A DNA stretch of 64,000 nucleotides from an uncultured Ferrimonas sp. (GCF_947489035.1 NZ_CANLCI010000022.1:1-64000); one strand, 5' to 3'. Counted from the stretch's first letter, positions 1-8,629 are shown. The notes: generated from the letters alone by a model not told the origin. Translations and numbers: made by a program.

Positions 1-261
1 CGGTAATCCCAAGCAACTCCCTCATCCCCGACAACCCTAGTGACCCCACCAACATAGACCCGACAGGGTTGGCGGGGTTAAGCATTGACATAGCCTGATG
101 GGATTCATGGTTACATTGGCGCTGGTTAGGGTAGCTGGTGCAGGCTGCTGATTCGTCCTGCCATCGTTTTGGTGCATCTGTCCCTGATGCCCATAGATGA
201 ATTACCCTGCTCATTTGTTGGGCACTTGCGCCATCTGTTGTATTTTCAACAGCCTGCACTG

Positions 262-290
262 ATGACAACCCCCAACTCAGCTCGTATAAT
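262..290 (+). promoter_or_regulatory. Promoter of the tRNA-Ile2 gene
   Basis: A perfect TATAAT lies at 285-290 and ATGACA, one mismatch from TTGACA, lies at 262-267, with 17 bp between them. A C-rich discriminator (CTTGCCC) follows the -10. This is the usual layout of a strong, growth-rate-controlled stable RNA promoter, and it sits about 40 bp upstream of the mature tRNA end. In bases 1-261 I see no gene or recognisable element. Confidence 0.7.
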
Positions 291-330
291 CTTGCCCTAT
301 CAATCACTCGCCGTGGTTCGATGACAATCA

Positions 331-407
331 GGCCCCTTAGCTCAGTTGGTTAGAGCAGGCGACTCATAATCGCTTGGTCGCGGGTTCAAGTCCCTCAGGG
401 GCCACCA
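331..407 (+). tRNA. tRNA-Ile2 (anticodon CAT, lysidine-modified type)
   Basis: The 77-nt cloverleaf has acceptor arms GGCCCCT/AGGGGCC, a D arm at 341-356, an anticodon stem GGCGA/TCGCT (358-362/370-374) with loop CTCATAA, and an encoded CCA end. CAT is at 365-367. The body matches the E. coli ileX type tRNA that TilS converts to read AUA, not initiator or elongator Met tRNA. The T stem (380-384/392-396) has one C-T mismatch, which is unusual because the E. coli stem is fully paired. A genomic cassette begins just downstream, on the opposite strand. Confidence 0.93.
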
Positions 408-415
408 TATTAGAC

Positions 416-448
416 AAGGCCGCATGGAGCAATCCATGCGGCTTTTTC
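416..448 (+). terminator. Rho-independent terminator of the tRNA gene
   Basis: Arms GCCGCATGG (419-427) and CCATGCGGC (434-442) pair perfectly around a 6-nt loop and are followed by TTTTT. Confidence 0.85.
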
Positions 449-478
449 GTTTCTGGGGTGGTAGAGATATGGCGTCGA

Positions 479-2494
479 TCAGCAAGCGCTTAGCAGGGGC
501 GTTGTTTTGGGGCTTGCTTCGCCGGTAACCGCTAGCTCTGGGATCCCACACTGCCGCAGGTAGTGGTAGGTTTCCGCATAGAACTCGCACAATCTTGTTC
601 CGTCTGCATCATCGCCTTCAGGCACAAAGATCACCATACCTTGTCGGGCACGAGTGAGCAGCACTCGGTAGGCGTTTTCAAGATAGCGTTTGCGCGACTC
701 ATCGTTTCGACGTTGCCATTTACTGCCGCTGAATTTCCAGTGCTCGAAAGCACCGTTGATATAACGGTAGTTTGCGTCCCATGCGACCAGTACCCAGTCT
801 AACTCAAGCCCTTGCACATCGAACTCCGTGGCAACATCCTCAAGGAAGTGACTGGAGCGAATGTCATTAGGATCATTGAGGAACCACACGGCAGGATCGA
901 TCTTATTTTTTACGAAGATCCCTTGGGTCTTCAATCTTAGGCTGTCTGATGCTGCCACCATACCAAGGCTATCGAGGCCTCGAGCTTTACCCTTAAGCCA
1001 GTCTTTGGCTGTGCTCAGGTCGCGGGTTATTACCAATGGGTAATTATCTTTTAGCTTGGCAAGGTAGTCGACAGCTCGAGCTGGGTTGTTGTGAATAAGG
1101 TGATGGACGAAGTGCGATAGATACTCAGCTCGGAATGAGCGCATTGAGGTTGCTAGGTGCAGTGCGTCTTTACAATGGCCGCGAGTATCCAGTGAAGCAC
1201 AGTCAACGAAGCCACCTGCATATTCCGTTTGCTGGAGTTGATGAGAATAGTACACCTGCCAGTCGGCAAAGCGGATCGATAAGGCGTCAAACCAACCCGG
1301 CAAACCGGCCTCGCCTTTATTAATCTCTTGGCCACCACCGATTAAGGCAACAATTACGCACCAATCGCTGTGGCGATCCATCACTTCAATCAGAAACTCT
1401 GGCTCGGATTTATCGAAATCCTTCTGGCCGCGCTTTTTGCGCATGAAGTCAGACGCGCTATCGCGATCCCAAGCACGCTGGGCTTCATCAAAGATAACCA
1501 CTTTGTCATGCGGGGCTAATTCGCTCTTCACGTACTCATCGCGGAAGTGGTGGATGTTTTGCACCATGGTTTCCACTTTGCGCCGAGCGCTGTTAAGCGA
1601 CCCCCCGTCGCGACTAACTTGGTCTCGTGCTAAGGCCTCTCTAAGCACTGCAACCAGCGGCCCATTACCTGATAGGAACACGGCGTGTTCTTCGTCTACG
1701 GCATTGGCGTGTCTGGTGGCGACATTAAGCCCCACAAGGGTCTTGCCTGCGCCGGGGACGCCAGTCACAAAGCAGATCACTTTGCGCCGGTTAATGCGAG
1801 CATCGTGAATAATGGCGTCTAAGCAATGTGAGGTTTGATTCAGATTAATTGCGCCAGCATCGTGGCGGGCAATCTCTTCCACTTGATGGTCGCCATACAG
1901 CGCTTGGGCGGCTTCGATGATGGTGGGAGTTGGCTGGTAAGGGGATGACTCCCAGTCAGCAACGTTAAAGTCATCTAATGCCAGTTGAGTGGCGATTTTC
2001 TCAATGATGGCAGCGAGATTGTCTTGATTGGCACAGATGGGGGCCGCTACCCGAGGGCTCAGATTATGGTCGTTAAAGCGGAGTTGCCACTCCTGTTCCG
2101 GTGCATGAGTAGCCACCAATATCGGAACAATCGTTTTGTTATGGCTGCCTTGGTGGAAGTTGTGCAGATCAAGGGCGTAGCCTTCAGTTTGGCGGATGTC
2201 CGCACGAAGATATTTGGGCTCGCCTGCTTTGAACTCAATAACAAAGATGACGCCGCGGTAAACCAGAATGACGTCTGCACGGCGGCCCATACGAGGGATC
2301 AAGAACTCAAAGAAGAGGTGTCCACCGCTATAGCTGAGCGGAGTCTGTTGCAATATCTCGACTTGGGTCTGCCAAGCGACGGTTTGCTCGGCGACAATGT
2401 CTTGCCCATGGCCGGTAGCAATGCTGCCGCGGATATGTTCGGCTGAGGTACGGTAAAAGTTGCTTAATGGGTCTGAGTAGAGTGCACGTTTCAT
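479..2494 (-). CDS. PD-(D/E)XK nuclease-SF1 helicase fusion, DUF2075-like; putative C-protein-controlled restriction or defence effector
   Basis: This 671-residue protein has two parts. The N-terminus carries a PD-(D/E)XK nuclease signature, D74 followed by E87-F-K89 in a hydrophobic strand (RADVILV...VIEFKAGE). From about residue 235 there is a superfamily 1 helicase/ATPase with Walker A GVPGAGKT (245-252), Walker B DEAQ (336-339), GGGQE (386-390, typical of DUF2075 and Schlafen group 3 ATPases), QGLE (561-564) and a final motif LLTRARQG (612-619). The start ATG overlaps the stop of the upstream controller gene by four bases, with AGGTG a few bases before it, so the two are translationally coupled. 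No DNA methyltransferase is in the window. Nuclease and helicase chemistry is inferred from motifs. A role in restriction or phage defence is inferred from the controller gene. Confidence 0.8.
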   Translation of the reverse strand: MKRALYSDPLSNFYRTSAEHIRGSIATGHGQDIVAEQTVAWQTQVEILQQTPLSYSGGHLFFEFLIPRMGRRADVILVYRGVIFVIEFKAGEPKYLRADIRQTEGYALDLHNFHQGSHNKTIVPILVATHAPEQEWQLRFNDHNLSPRVAAPICANQDNLAAIIEKIATQLALDDFNVADWESSPYQPTPTIIEAAQALYGDHQVEEIARHDAGAINLNQTSHCLDAIIHDARINRRKVICFVTGVPGAGKTLVGLNVATRHANAVDEEHAVFLSGNGPLVAVLREALARDQVSRDGGSLNSARRKVETMVQNIHHFRDEYVKSELAPHDKVVIFDEAQRAWDRDSASDFMRKKRGQKDFDKSEPEFLIEVMDRHSDWCVIVALIGGGQEINKGEAGLPGWFDALSIRFADWQVYYSHQLQQTEYAGGFVDCASLDTRGHCKDALHLATSMRSFRAEYLSHFVHHLIHNNPARAVDYLAKLKDNYPLVITRDLSTAKDWLKGKARGLDSLGMVAASDSLRLKTQGIFVKNKIDPAVWFLNDPNDIRSSHFLEDVATEFDVQGLELDWVLVAWDANYRYINGAFEHWKFSGSKWQRRNDESRKRYLENAYRVLLTRARQGMVIFVPEGDDADGTRLCEFYAETYHYLRQCGIPELAVTGEASPKTTPLLSAC

Positions 2495-2718
2495 GATTGC
2501 ACCTGCTCAAAGTTAAACAACTCAAGCAAAGGCAATTGAAGCGCTTGGGCGAGCTTGTCAATGTTGCGTAAACCAACATTGCGAATGCCGCGTTCAATAC
2601 CACTAACGTAGGTTCGATCCAGTTCGGCAAGATCGGCTAGCTGCTCTTGGCTTAGCCCCTGTGCTTGGCGAAGCTTTTTGATGTGCTTGCCAAATGCTAG
2701 ACAAACATCTGATTTCAA
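2491..2718 (-). CDS. Restriction-modification-type controller (C) protein, XRE family HTH
   Basis: This 75-residue protein is almost entirely one XRE helix-turn-helix domain, with GLSQEQLADLAELDRTYVS as the HTH core. Its size and sequence match controller proteins of type II restriction-modification systems, small dimers that autoregulate and delay endonuclease expression. The start is TTG at 2718, with AGAGGG about 8 bases upstream. ATG codons near it are out of frame. It overlaps the nuclease-helicase gene by ATGA. A sequence of the C-box type lies 45-70 bp upstream, which strongly supports the C-protein reading over a generic XRE regulator. Confidence 0.85.
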   Translation of the reverse strand: MKSDVCLAFGKHIKKLRQAQGLSQEQLADLAELDRTYVSGIERGIRNVGLRNIDKLAQALQLPLLELFNFEQVQS

Positions 2719-2762
2719 AATTAATCCCTCTCACTCGTCTGGAGAGATCGTCTGCCTGTGTT

Positions 2763-2788
2763 GTTTATAGGTCTACGGACTATGAGTC
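2763..2788 (-). promoter_or_regulatory. C-box operator upstream of the controller gene
   Basis: Read on the minus strand, the sequence begins GACTCATAGTCCGTAGACC. The left half-operator GACT-CAT-AGTC (2778-2788) is a perfect GACTnnnAGTC palindrome. It is followed by the CGTA spacer and a degenerate right half GACCTATAAAC (2763-2773). A strong left and a weak right site joined by a GTnG-like spacer is the form described for C-protein boxes such as those of PvuII and Esp1396I. TATAAA inside the right half with ATGTGA 17 bp upstream could be the promoter, so binding would affect transcription directly. Confidence 0.7.
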
Positions 2789-2987
2789 ACATTAGAAATT
2801 GAAATATGCTATGCGTGAGAATCTTTTAGGTTTTAGACACTGTATGTTGCCGGCTTTAGCGCTGAGGCACTTAGTTGCTTACGTTTAAGTTGATGTTTCC
2901 ACCTTATCAATCACCTTCCCGCCTTAGCGCCCTTCCGACGTGATCGCCATGATGTTTGATTCCATCTGTTTGACTCGGGGGACTACC

Positions 2988-3385
2988 TTACAACCGCCGA
3001 TATTTCTGCTGCTTACTGCTGACCTTACGCACGTAGTGTCTGGTTTCGCCGCGCTTATGGCGGTTGGTTAGGAACCAGTAAAACTCCTTGGTGGTCATCT
3101 TGTTGATGCGGTTGATGGCGTTACGCTTATTACCGCGGGGATCCAGACTTTGCCATAGGTTGCCGGCGCCGCCGTTGTAGCTGGCGATCATCGCGTATTG
3201 CAGTTTCGTGGGGTTCCAGATCCCTTTGAGGTAATGGCTTTTTAAGATTTTCAGGTAGCCGCTGGCCAGCTCGATGTTTTGCGCGGGCTGGTACAGGTAA
3301 GCGGCGGATGGGGTGTGTTGATAGCCTTTGATCAGCGCAAAGTAATCGCGGCCAGCGGTGTTGGCTTTGAGCTGCATTAAGCCAA
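2988..3385 (-). pseudogene. Truncated 3' copy of mltC (lytic transglycosylase fragment)
   Basis: These 398 bases match 11257-11654, the C-terminal part of the intact mltC gene, without gaps and with about 15 mismatches by my count. The match starts exactly at the stop codon and ends inside the codons for G-L-M-Q. The catalytic glutamate and everything before it are missing. An open frame runs on to 3467, but its first 29 or so codons (3386-3467) come from unrelated junction sequence that includes a 10-bp inverted repeat, so I do not regard it as a gene. It is in the same orientation as the intact copy. Confidence 0.85.
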
Positions 3386-3463
3386 AGAACTCAAGGCGCT
3401 TCGCCAGAACTGAGCGCCTTGAACCACGGTAACGGCTTACCTTTCCAACCCGCAACGAGGCGC

Positions 3464-4441
3464 TCAAGCTTGCAGCGCTTTATACCACGCGTCTTTTAAG
3501 CCATTGAACAGTTGCTGCTTTACCCAGGTATGGCAGGCGGATTGATTGATTTGTGAGTACACCAAGTAATTGCCTACCGGTCGCCCCACGTTTATCTCTG
3601 CCAGCAGGGTTTTGGTTATCTCATCCGGTAAGCGTTCTGTTCTGATGTTATTCACCATGCCGAGGAACTCTTTACTGAATACGTTGCAGCTCATCGAGGT
3701 GGCATTGGAATCTTGCAGGTGGCGGCAAAGGGCAGCCAAGTTGTCGATGTAGCCAGCAACTTCCAACGTTTGCTGTTGCTGCTGGGCAACGCTGGCCAAC
3801 AGTGGGCAGCAAACGTCACCAAAGTTATCGAGTTCAAAGTAGGGGTAGCGGTACAAGCGTTCTAAGGTGATTTCACGCTGGAAGATCTGGTGGTCGGCTT
3901 TGGCGACCAAGTACATCTCTTCGGTTGGGGAAAACAGATCGCAAACCAGCCGATCGCTGACGAGGTTTTCATACACAACGGCGAAGTCGATGTCGCCATT
4001 TTCAATTTCACGGCGGCAATCCATCGACAGCGTTCTTACCTCAAAGCTGAGCGATGGCGCTTGCGGCAGGATGAGGTCGTTCACAATCCTGTTGGTGGCG
4101 TAGGTGAACTCGTTGAAGGCGTAGATGGTGAAGTGTTCTTTGGCACTGGCCGGATCAAACTGAGTATGGCGCTTGCGGAGATTGTCGTAATCCGCCAGCA
4201 GTTGCGTTACCAGCGGTAGGATCTGGCTGGCTTTGTCGGTGGGCACAAAACCGTGGGCTCGCCGGATGAACAGAACATCCTGAAAGACTTCTCGTAGGTT
4301 GGCCAGATGGCGGCTGATGGTTGAATTGCTCATGCCCAGTTCATTGGCAGCAAGCCCGGCATTGAGGTGGCGCGAGATTGATTCAAAGACGACCAGAGAG
4401 CGGTAATCCAGCTGTTCGATATCCAAAGGTGGCTCCTTCAT
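3464..4441 (-). CDS. LysR-family transcriptional regulator
   Basis: The 325-residue protein has a LysR-type winged HTH at about residues 12-72 (core AANELGMSNSTISRHLANLR), followed by an effector-binding domain of the periplasmic-binding-protein fold. ATG is preceded by GGAGCC-like sequence. It is the first gene downstream of the ttrBA genes on the same strand, separated from ttrA by a strong terminator, so it is a separate transcript. Regulation of the neighbouring reductase is plausible from position only. No ligand can be assigned. Confidence 0.85.
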   Translation of the reverse strand: MKEPPLDIEQLDYRSLVVFESISRHLNAGLAANELGMSNSTISRHLANLREVFQDVLFIRRAHGFVPTDKASQILPLVTQLLADYDNLRKRHTQFDPASAKEHFTIYAFNEFTYATNRIVNDLILPQAPSLSFEVRTLSMDCRREIENGDIDFAVVYENLVSDRLVCDLFSPTEEMYLVAKADHQIFQREITLERLYRYPYFELDNFGDVCCPLLASVAQQQQQTLEVAGYIDNLAALCRHLQDSNATSMSCNVFSKEFLGMVNNIRTERLPDEITKTLLAEINVGRPVGNYLVYSQINQSACHTWVKQQLFNGLKDAWYKALQA

Positions 4442-4799
4442 TCTGCGATCGTGCCAGAACGTGTTATTGCGTTACCTAGCGGAAATTTGTGCAATAAATT
4501 CTGTCGCAAATAGCTGAAAGGTATGTTTTTTATTGCTTGGTTTGAGGAAGGGCTGTTAACCCGTTCAAGGGCCATGTCCGGCGTTTGATAGTAACCAAGC
4601 GACCAATAAACTCAAACGCAGAGTGCTGAAACTGTGTGGCTGAGCCGTTGTTACCCCGTACAACCAAGTGATTTGAGCTGGGCTGCGAGGCAGCGCATGC
4701 AACCGTGGCGCGAATTAGGCGTTGCTGTGGCAGCAACGTGCTTGCACGCCAGCCGAAATGTTGGCTTTGGTATTAGGGCGGCATTGCGTGCTTGGCTTG
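4442..4799. other. Intergenic region between lysR and the ttrA terminator
   Basis: This 358-bp stretch must hold the promoter of the LysR gene, which reads leftwards from 4441. I see no convincing coding frame; short frames here lack start signals and family resemblance. An AT-rich segment at about 4455-4535 is the likely promoter region. Confidence 0.4.
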
Positions 4800-4843
4800 G
4801 AAAAAGATCAGCCCCTCGGCGGCATGTGGGCCGCCGAGGGGCT
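4800..4843 (-). terminator. Terminator of the ttrBA transcript
   Basis: The 14-bp perfect inverted repeat AGCCCCTCGGCGGC / GCCGCCGAGGGGCT has a 6-nt loop at 4810-4843. On the minus strand it is followed by GATCTTTTT. It lies directly behind the ttrA stop codon. Confidence 0.85.
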
Positions 4844-4849
4844 GGGAGG

Positions 4850-7800
4850 TTAGACTTTTCTAATTCCTACCGGCACACCGTGGCGGCAAGTCGAGCCGAA
4901 GGTGCGATCGCGGTAGAGGCTGGCCCCTTTACGAGTGGGATCGACCACGTTGAACGGGTTGGGGTTGATGCCACCGGCTCGCTCGGGCTGGCCAGCGATG
5001 ACGGTGTCGTCGATGGTTATCGACTGCGCGCCAAACTGGCTGTGACCATAGCCAATGCCCACCGAGATGGTGCCTTTGGCCACGGTGTTGTCGGCCTGAA
5101 CAACGCCTTCTAAGGTGGTGCCCTTCGGCGACAGCAGCTGGGCCCGCTCACCGGTTTTCAGCCCATACTTGGCGGCGTCTTCGGCGTGCATCTGTATGAA
5201 GTTGGCTTCACCCAGTGCGGTTAGCCTTGGCAACTGAGCCGAGTAGGCGTTACGCAGCTGGGGCTTGAAGGTGGAGAAGCTGAAGGGGTACTTCTTGGTG
5301 CTCCACCGATCCCGCACTGCCGAGCCATCCCAGAAGCGATCAACATCGAACACGGGCTGGCCGTCGAGGTACTCGCCGCTGTAGGAGTCCTTCACCTGAG
5401 CGAGGGCTTCGTTGTAGATCTGGAACTGCACGTCCATGCGGATGGCGGGGTTTAGGAAGTCACCGTCGTAACGCTGCTCCAGCCGCTCGTAACGGCCGCC
5501 CCGCGTGAGCATAAACAGGGTTGGCCCCAGCTCTTCGGGTTTGAGTCGCTGGGCAAACTCCCCTTGAATGCGATCGACGCTGGTGAACTGGATGTCCTCT
5601 TGGGTTGGCGAGGGCAGCACTTCACCGGAGTGAGCGGCGTTGGCGAACAGAGGCACGTACAGATCTTGAGGCACATGCAAGCCGTAGCGGCGCCCCTTGG
5701 CATCCGCAAAGGCGCTATCGCCGAAGCCGGGCAGGCTTAGGGTTTTGCTGACGTCGATGATGAACTGCTCCATGCAGACCGGGTTGCCGTTGGCGTCTTT
5801 CACGGTTTTAGGTTCGATCACCGAGACACTGGCCACATCGCCGACGTATTCGCTGCCCCACATGCGGGAGTACATCCACTGTTCATATTGCAGTAAGTCC
5901 GGCACCAGATAATCGGCGTAGACATTGGTTTCGTTGATGTAGGGATCGATGCCGATGATCAGCCCCAGCTGTTTTGGATCGGCAATGGAATCGACCACCT
6001 GATCTTCCAGACCGGAGCAATTGTAGATGGGGTTGGTTGACCAGATGAACCACGCCTTGAACTGGAACGGGTTGGCGTTAGCGTGGGCCACCAGCATTTC
6101 GCCGCTGTTCTCTTGCACAAAGGTGTTGTTCCAAGGCTGATTGGCGGGGTAAGGGTTTTCGCCCCGTGCCAGCTTGGCTTTGTACTCTTGGCTTTGCTCG
6201 TAGTCGCCGGAACGTTCGGCATTGAAGCCTTCTGGTGCCACGTGCTGGAAGTCGTTGAGCTTATACAACGGCCCGTCGAAAATGTCATACATCAAGCCGA
6301 AGCCAACGCCGGTCATGTGGTTCAGGCCGCCCTTGGCATTGTGGGCGCCCACCATGGTCGCCAGCATCGCCTGAGCGTAGGTGCACTGGCCGCCATCGGT
6401 GGCGTTGCAGCCGGTGTTGGTTTCGATGGCCACTTGGCGACCGTAGGAAGTGAACTCTTTCGCGAGCTCTTCGATCTTGGCCGCTGGCACGCCACTGTGC
6501 TCGGCGTATTGCGCGAGGCTGTGCTCGTTAACACGCTGCTTCAGCAACGCGAAGGCGGTTGCCACCTTTACCTTGCTGCCGTCGGCCAGTTGCACTGCCC
6601 CTTGGTAATACAGGCTGGCCTGCTGATCGCTGTCGCTGCTCACCAGTTTGCCGTCGCTTGCCCGCTGCACCATCTTCACTTCTTGGCTGCCCAGCCCCAT
6701 GGCTTCGGCGGTAAGAAAGCGGTTGTGCAGTGGGTGGCCGGGCTGCTTCACCACCAGATAGCTGGCGTTGGTGTAGTTGACCTCGCCTTGCTTGTCGGCT
6801 GCGGCCTGACTTGGCGCTGCAAGGTAAGCCTGACGGTAGCGTTGGTGGTTGATGATGTACTGCAGCATGCCAAACAGCAGCGCGGTATCGCCGCCGGAGC
6901 GAATGGGCACCCATTCACTGTTGTTGGCGCTGGTTTCCGAGGTAAGGGAGCGCAGCAGGGGATCTACCACCACGTACTTAAAGTCGCCCCGTTCCGCTCG
7001 TGCTTTGGCGATGCGGCGAGAGCTGGAGTTCAGGCTGTTGCCCGACAACCCAGGGTTGGTGCCGATAAAGATGGCGAACTTGCAGTGTTCAAAATCGGTG
7101 GTGGGCAGGGCCGATTCTGTTACCGCATCAAAGCAGCCTAGCCCCCATCCCGCCACTTGTTGGTGGCCGCAGTAGGAATCCTTGTTGCCGACGTTGGGGG
7201 TGCCCCATGCGCTGTGGGTAAAGCGGTGCATGAAGTCCCAACGGTTGGCCTGCTCGGTCGAAGTCGACACCAACAACTGGTTCTTTACTGGGCCAAAATC
7301 GGGGTAGCTTGGGTTGGCTAAGTTGGGGTTGGCGTGGATCGCTTTCAGCCCATCCACATGGCCTTCTCCAAACAGGTTGCCGCCTTCGGTGACCTCTTTC
7401 AGCAGTTGCTCATAGGGGATGGTTGCCCACTTATTGTCGCCGCGCTTGCCAACCCGCTTTAGGCACTGGGTGATCCGGTGTTTGTTGTTGAAGGCATCCA
7501 GCACTGCGTTGCCGCGCCCACACAGCGTTGCTGCGTTGTCTTGGTTGTATTCGCGGGTGGCGGCTAAGCGATAGAGCGCCTCTTTTGGGGGCACCGACAT
7601 ATCAAAAGGTTCGGTGTTGCTGGTGAGCATGTATGGGTTGCCCCAAGCGCGCACCACTTGATCGGTGTTTTCGTCGATGCTGACCCGAGCACCACAAACG
7701 TTAAAACAGCCATAACACTTAGAGAAAGCAAAACGCTGGCCTGCAACGGGGTTGAGGGCGTTGCCGTCCAGCTGAAACTCTGGCTTTAAAGAGGTTGGGG

Positions 7801-7915
7801 CAAACTTCGCCAGCGCGTCGTCGCTGATCGGGGCATCTGCTTCGGTTGCCTTGGCAGCACCGGCCGCAGAGATGGCGGCAACGGAGCCTGCTTTGAGGAA
7901 TTGTCTACGATCCAT
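4850..7915 (-). CDS. ttrA: Molybdopterin oxidoreductase, tetrathionate reductase catalytic subunit TtrA-like
   Basis: The 1021-residue protein is the length of Salmonella TtrA (about 1020) and shares long stretches with it as I recall that sequence, for example KRVGKRG followed by FGEGHVDGL. A twin-arginine signal (RRQFLKAG, residues 3-10) sends it to the periplasm after cofactor insertion. A [4Fe-4S] site is formed by C67, C70, C74 and C132. C249 in the Y-C-G motif is the expected molybdenum ligand. The family transfers electrons to sulfur oxyanions such as tetrathionate. Related enzymes use selenate or arsenate, so the substrate is inferred. The gene follows ttrB by six bases. No ttrC membrane anchor or ttrRS sensor is present nearby. 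Confidence 0.82.
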   Translation of the reverse strand: MDRRQFLKAGSVAAISAAGAAKATEADAPISDDALAKFAPTSLKPEFQLDGNALNPVAGQRFAFSKCYGCFNVCGARVSIDENTDQVVRAWGNPYMLTSNTEPFDMSVPPKEALYRLAATREYNQDNAATLCGRGNAVLDAFNNKHRITQCLKRVGKRGDNKWATIPYEQLLKEVTEGGNLFGEGHVDGLKAIHANPNLANPSYPDFGPVKNQLLVSTSTEQANRWDFMHRFTHSAWGTPNVGNKDSYCGHQQVAGWGLGCFDAVTESALPTTDFEHCKFAIFIGTNPGLSGNSLNSSSRRIAKARAERGDFKYVVVDPLLRSLTSETSANNSEWVPIRSGGDTALLFGMLQYIINHQRYRQAYLAAPSQAAADKQGEVNYTNASYLVVKQPGHPLHNRFLTAEAMGLGSQEVKMVQRASDGKLVSSDSDQQASLYYQGAVQLADGSKVKVATAFALLKQRVNEHSLAQYAEHSGVPAAKIEELAKEFTSYGRQVAIETNTGCNATDGGQCTYAQAMLATMVGAHNAKGGLNHMTGVGFGLMYDIFDGPLYKLNDFQHVAPEGFNAERSGDYEQSQEYKAKLARGENPYPANQPWNNTFVQENSGEMLVAHANANPFQFKAWFIWSTNPIYNCSGLEDQVVDSIADPKQLGLIIGIDPYINETNVYADYLVPDLLQYEQWMYSRMWGSEYVGDVASVSVIEPKTVKDANGNPVCMEQFIIDVSKTLSLPGFGDSAFADAKGRRYGLHVPQDLYVPLFANAAHSGEVLPSPTQEDIQFTSVDRIQGEFAQRLKPEELGPTLFMLTRGGRYERLEQRYDGDFLNPAIRMDVQFQIYNEALAQVKDSYSGEYLDGQPVFDVDRFWDGSAVRDRWSTKKYPFSFSTFKPQLRNAYSAQLPRLTALGEANFIQMHAEDAAKYGLKTGERAQLLSPKGTTLEGVVQADNTVAKGTISVGIGYGHSQFGAQSITIDDTVIAGQPERAGGINPNPFNVVDPTRKGASLYRDRTFGSTCRHGVPVGIRKV

Positions 7916-7921
7916 AATGAG

Positions 7922-8629
7922 TTACCTTTGCCACGCTTGTGGGAATTTCAGACTGAACGCTGTGTTGCTCTGTGCTTGGCTGAGGCCAATGTAGAAGACG
8001 TTGGGATCGGTTTTTTTGTTGGCTTGCAGCACCAGCGGGTTGTGCTGGTTGAGCGCCTTGGCGATCTCGCTGTTGGGATCGTTAATGTCGCCAAACATCC
8101 GCGCGCCGCCGGTGCAGGTGGCCACACAGGCTGGCAGCAACCCTCGGCTGGTGCGTTGAATGCAGAAATTGCATTTATCCACGGTGCCGGTTTCGGAGTG
8201 GACGAACCGCACCGCGCTGTAAGGACAGGCTTCGATGCAGAGTTCACAGGCGATGCATTCGGTGGAATCCACCACCACGATGCCATCTTCTGGGCGCTTG
8301 AAGGTGGCGCCGGTGGGGCACACCTCGGTGCAGGTGGGCTTGTCGCAGTTGTTGCACATCAGCGGCAGGTTAAAGGCGTACTGTTTGCCGTTAATCTCGG
8401 CGCTGCTTTGGTATACCTCGGTGCGGTGCTCGTCCGGCAGGTTGCCGTTTTCATTGCCGCAGGCCACCACACAGGCTTTGCAGCCGTTGCAGCGCCGCAG
8501 ATCGATCAACATGGCGAGGTGTTTGCCGCCTTTGTCGCGGAGGGTGCCAAGGGTGCTGGCGGCCGAGGCGAAGGAGACCGACGTCGCGCCGACAACCAGT
8601 GCTTTAATGGCTGTTCTTCGATTAAACAT
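7922..8629 (-). CDS. ttrB: Four-cluster ferredoxin subunit, TtrB-like, Tat-exported
   Basis: The 235-residue iron-sulfur protein has a Tat-like leader (FNRRTAIKALVVG) and four cysteine groups typical of DMSO-reductase-family electron-transfer subunits: CNGCKACVVAC, CNNC...CTEVCP, CIACELCIEACP and CNFC...CVATC. They should bind four [4Fe-4S] clusters that pass electrons to TtrA, encoded six bases downstream. ATG at 8629 is preceded by AGGATCC. In known systems TtrB docks on the membrane quinol oxidase TtrC; none is encoded here, so its electron donor is open. Confidence 0.85.
   Translation of the reverse strand: MFNRRTAIKALVVGATSVSFASAASTLGTLRDKGGKHLAMLIDLRRCNGCKACVVACGNENGNLPDEHRTEVYQSSAEINGKQYAFNLPLMCNNCDKPTCTEVCPTGATFKRPEDGIVVVDSTECIACELCIEACPYSAVRFVHSETGTVDKCNFCIQRTSRGLLPACVATCTGGARMFGDINDPNSEIAKALNQHNPLVLQANKKTDPNVFYIGLSQAQSNTAFSLKFPQAWQR

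Noticed and set aside
342-590. Minus-strand frame across the tRNA
   Set aside because: Its end (LRDLNPRPSDYESPALTN) is the well-known false translation of the reverse strand of a tRNA gene.
3386-3430. Possible integron attC site at the mltC fragment junction
   Set aside because: The inverted repeat lacks the paired RYYYAAC/GTTRRRY core sites.
6083-7141. 352-codon plus-strand frame inside ttrA
   Set aside because: It is antisense to a firmly identified gene, has no family resemblance and reflects GC-rich codon bias.
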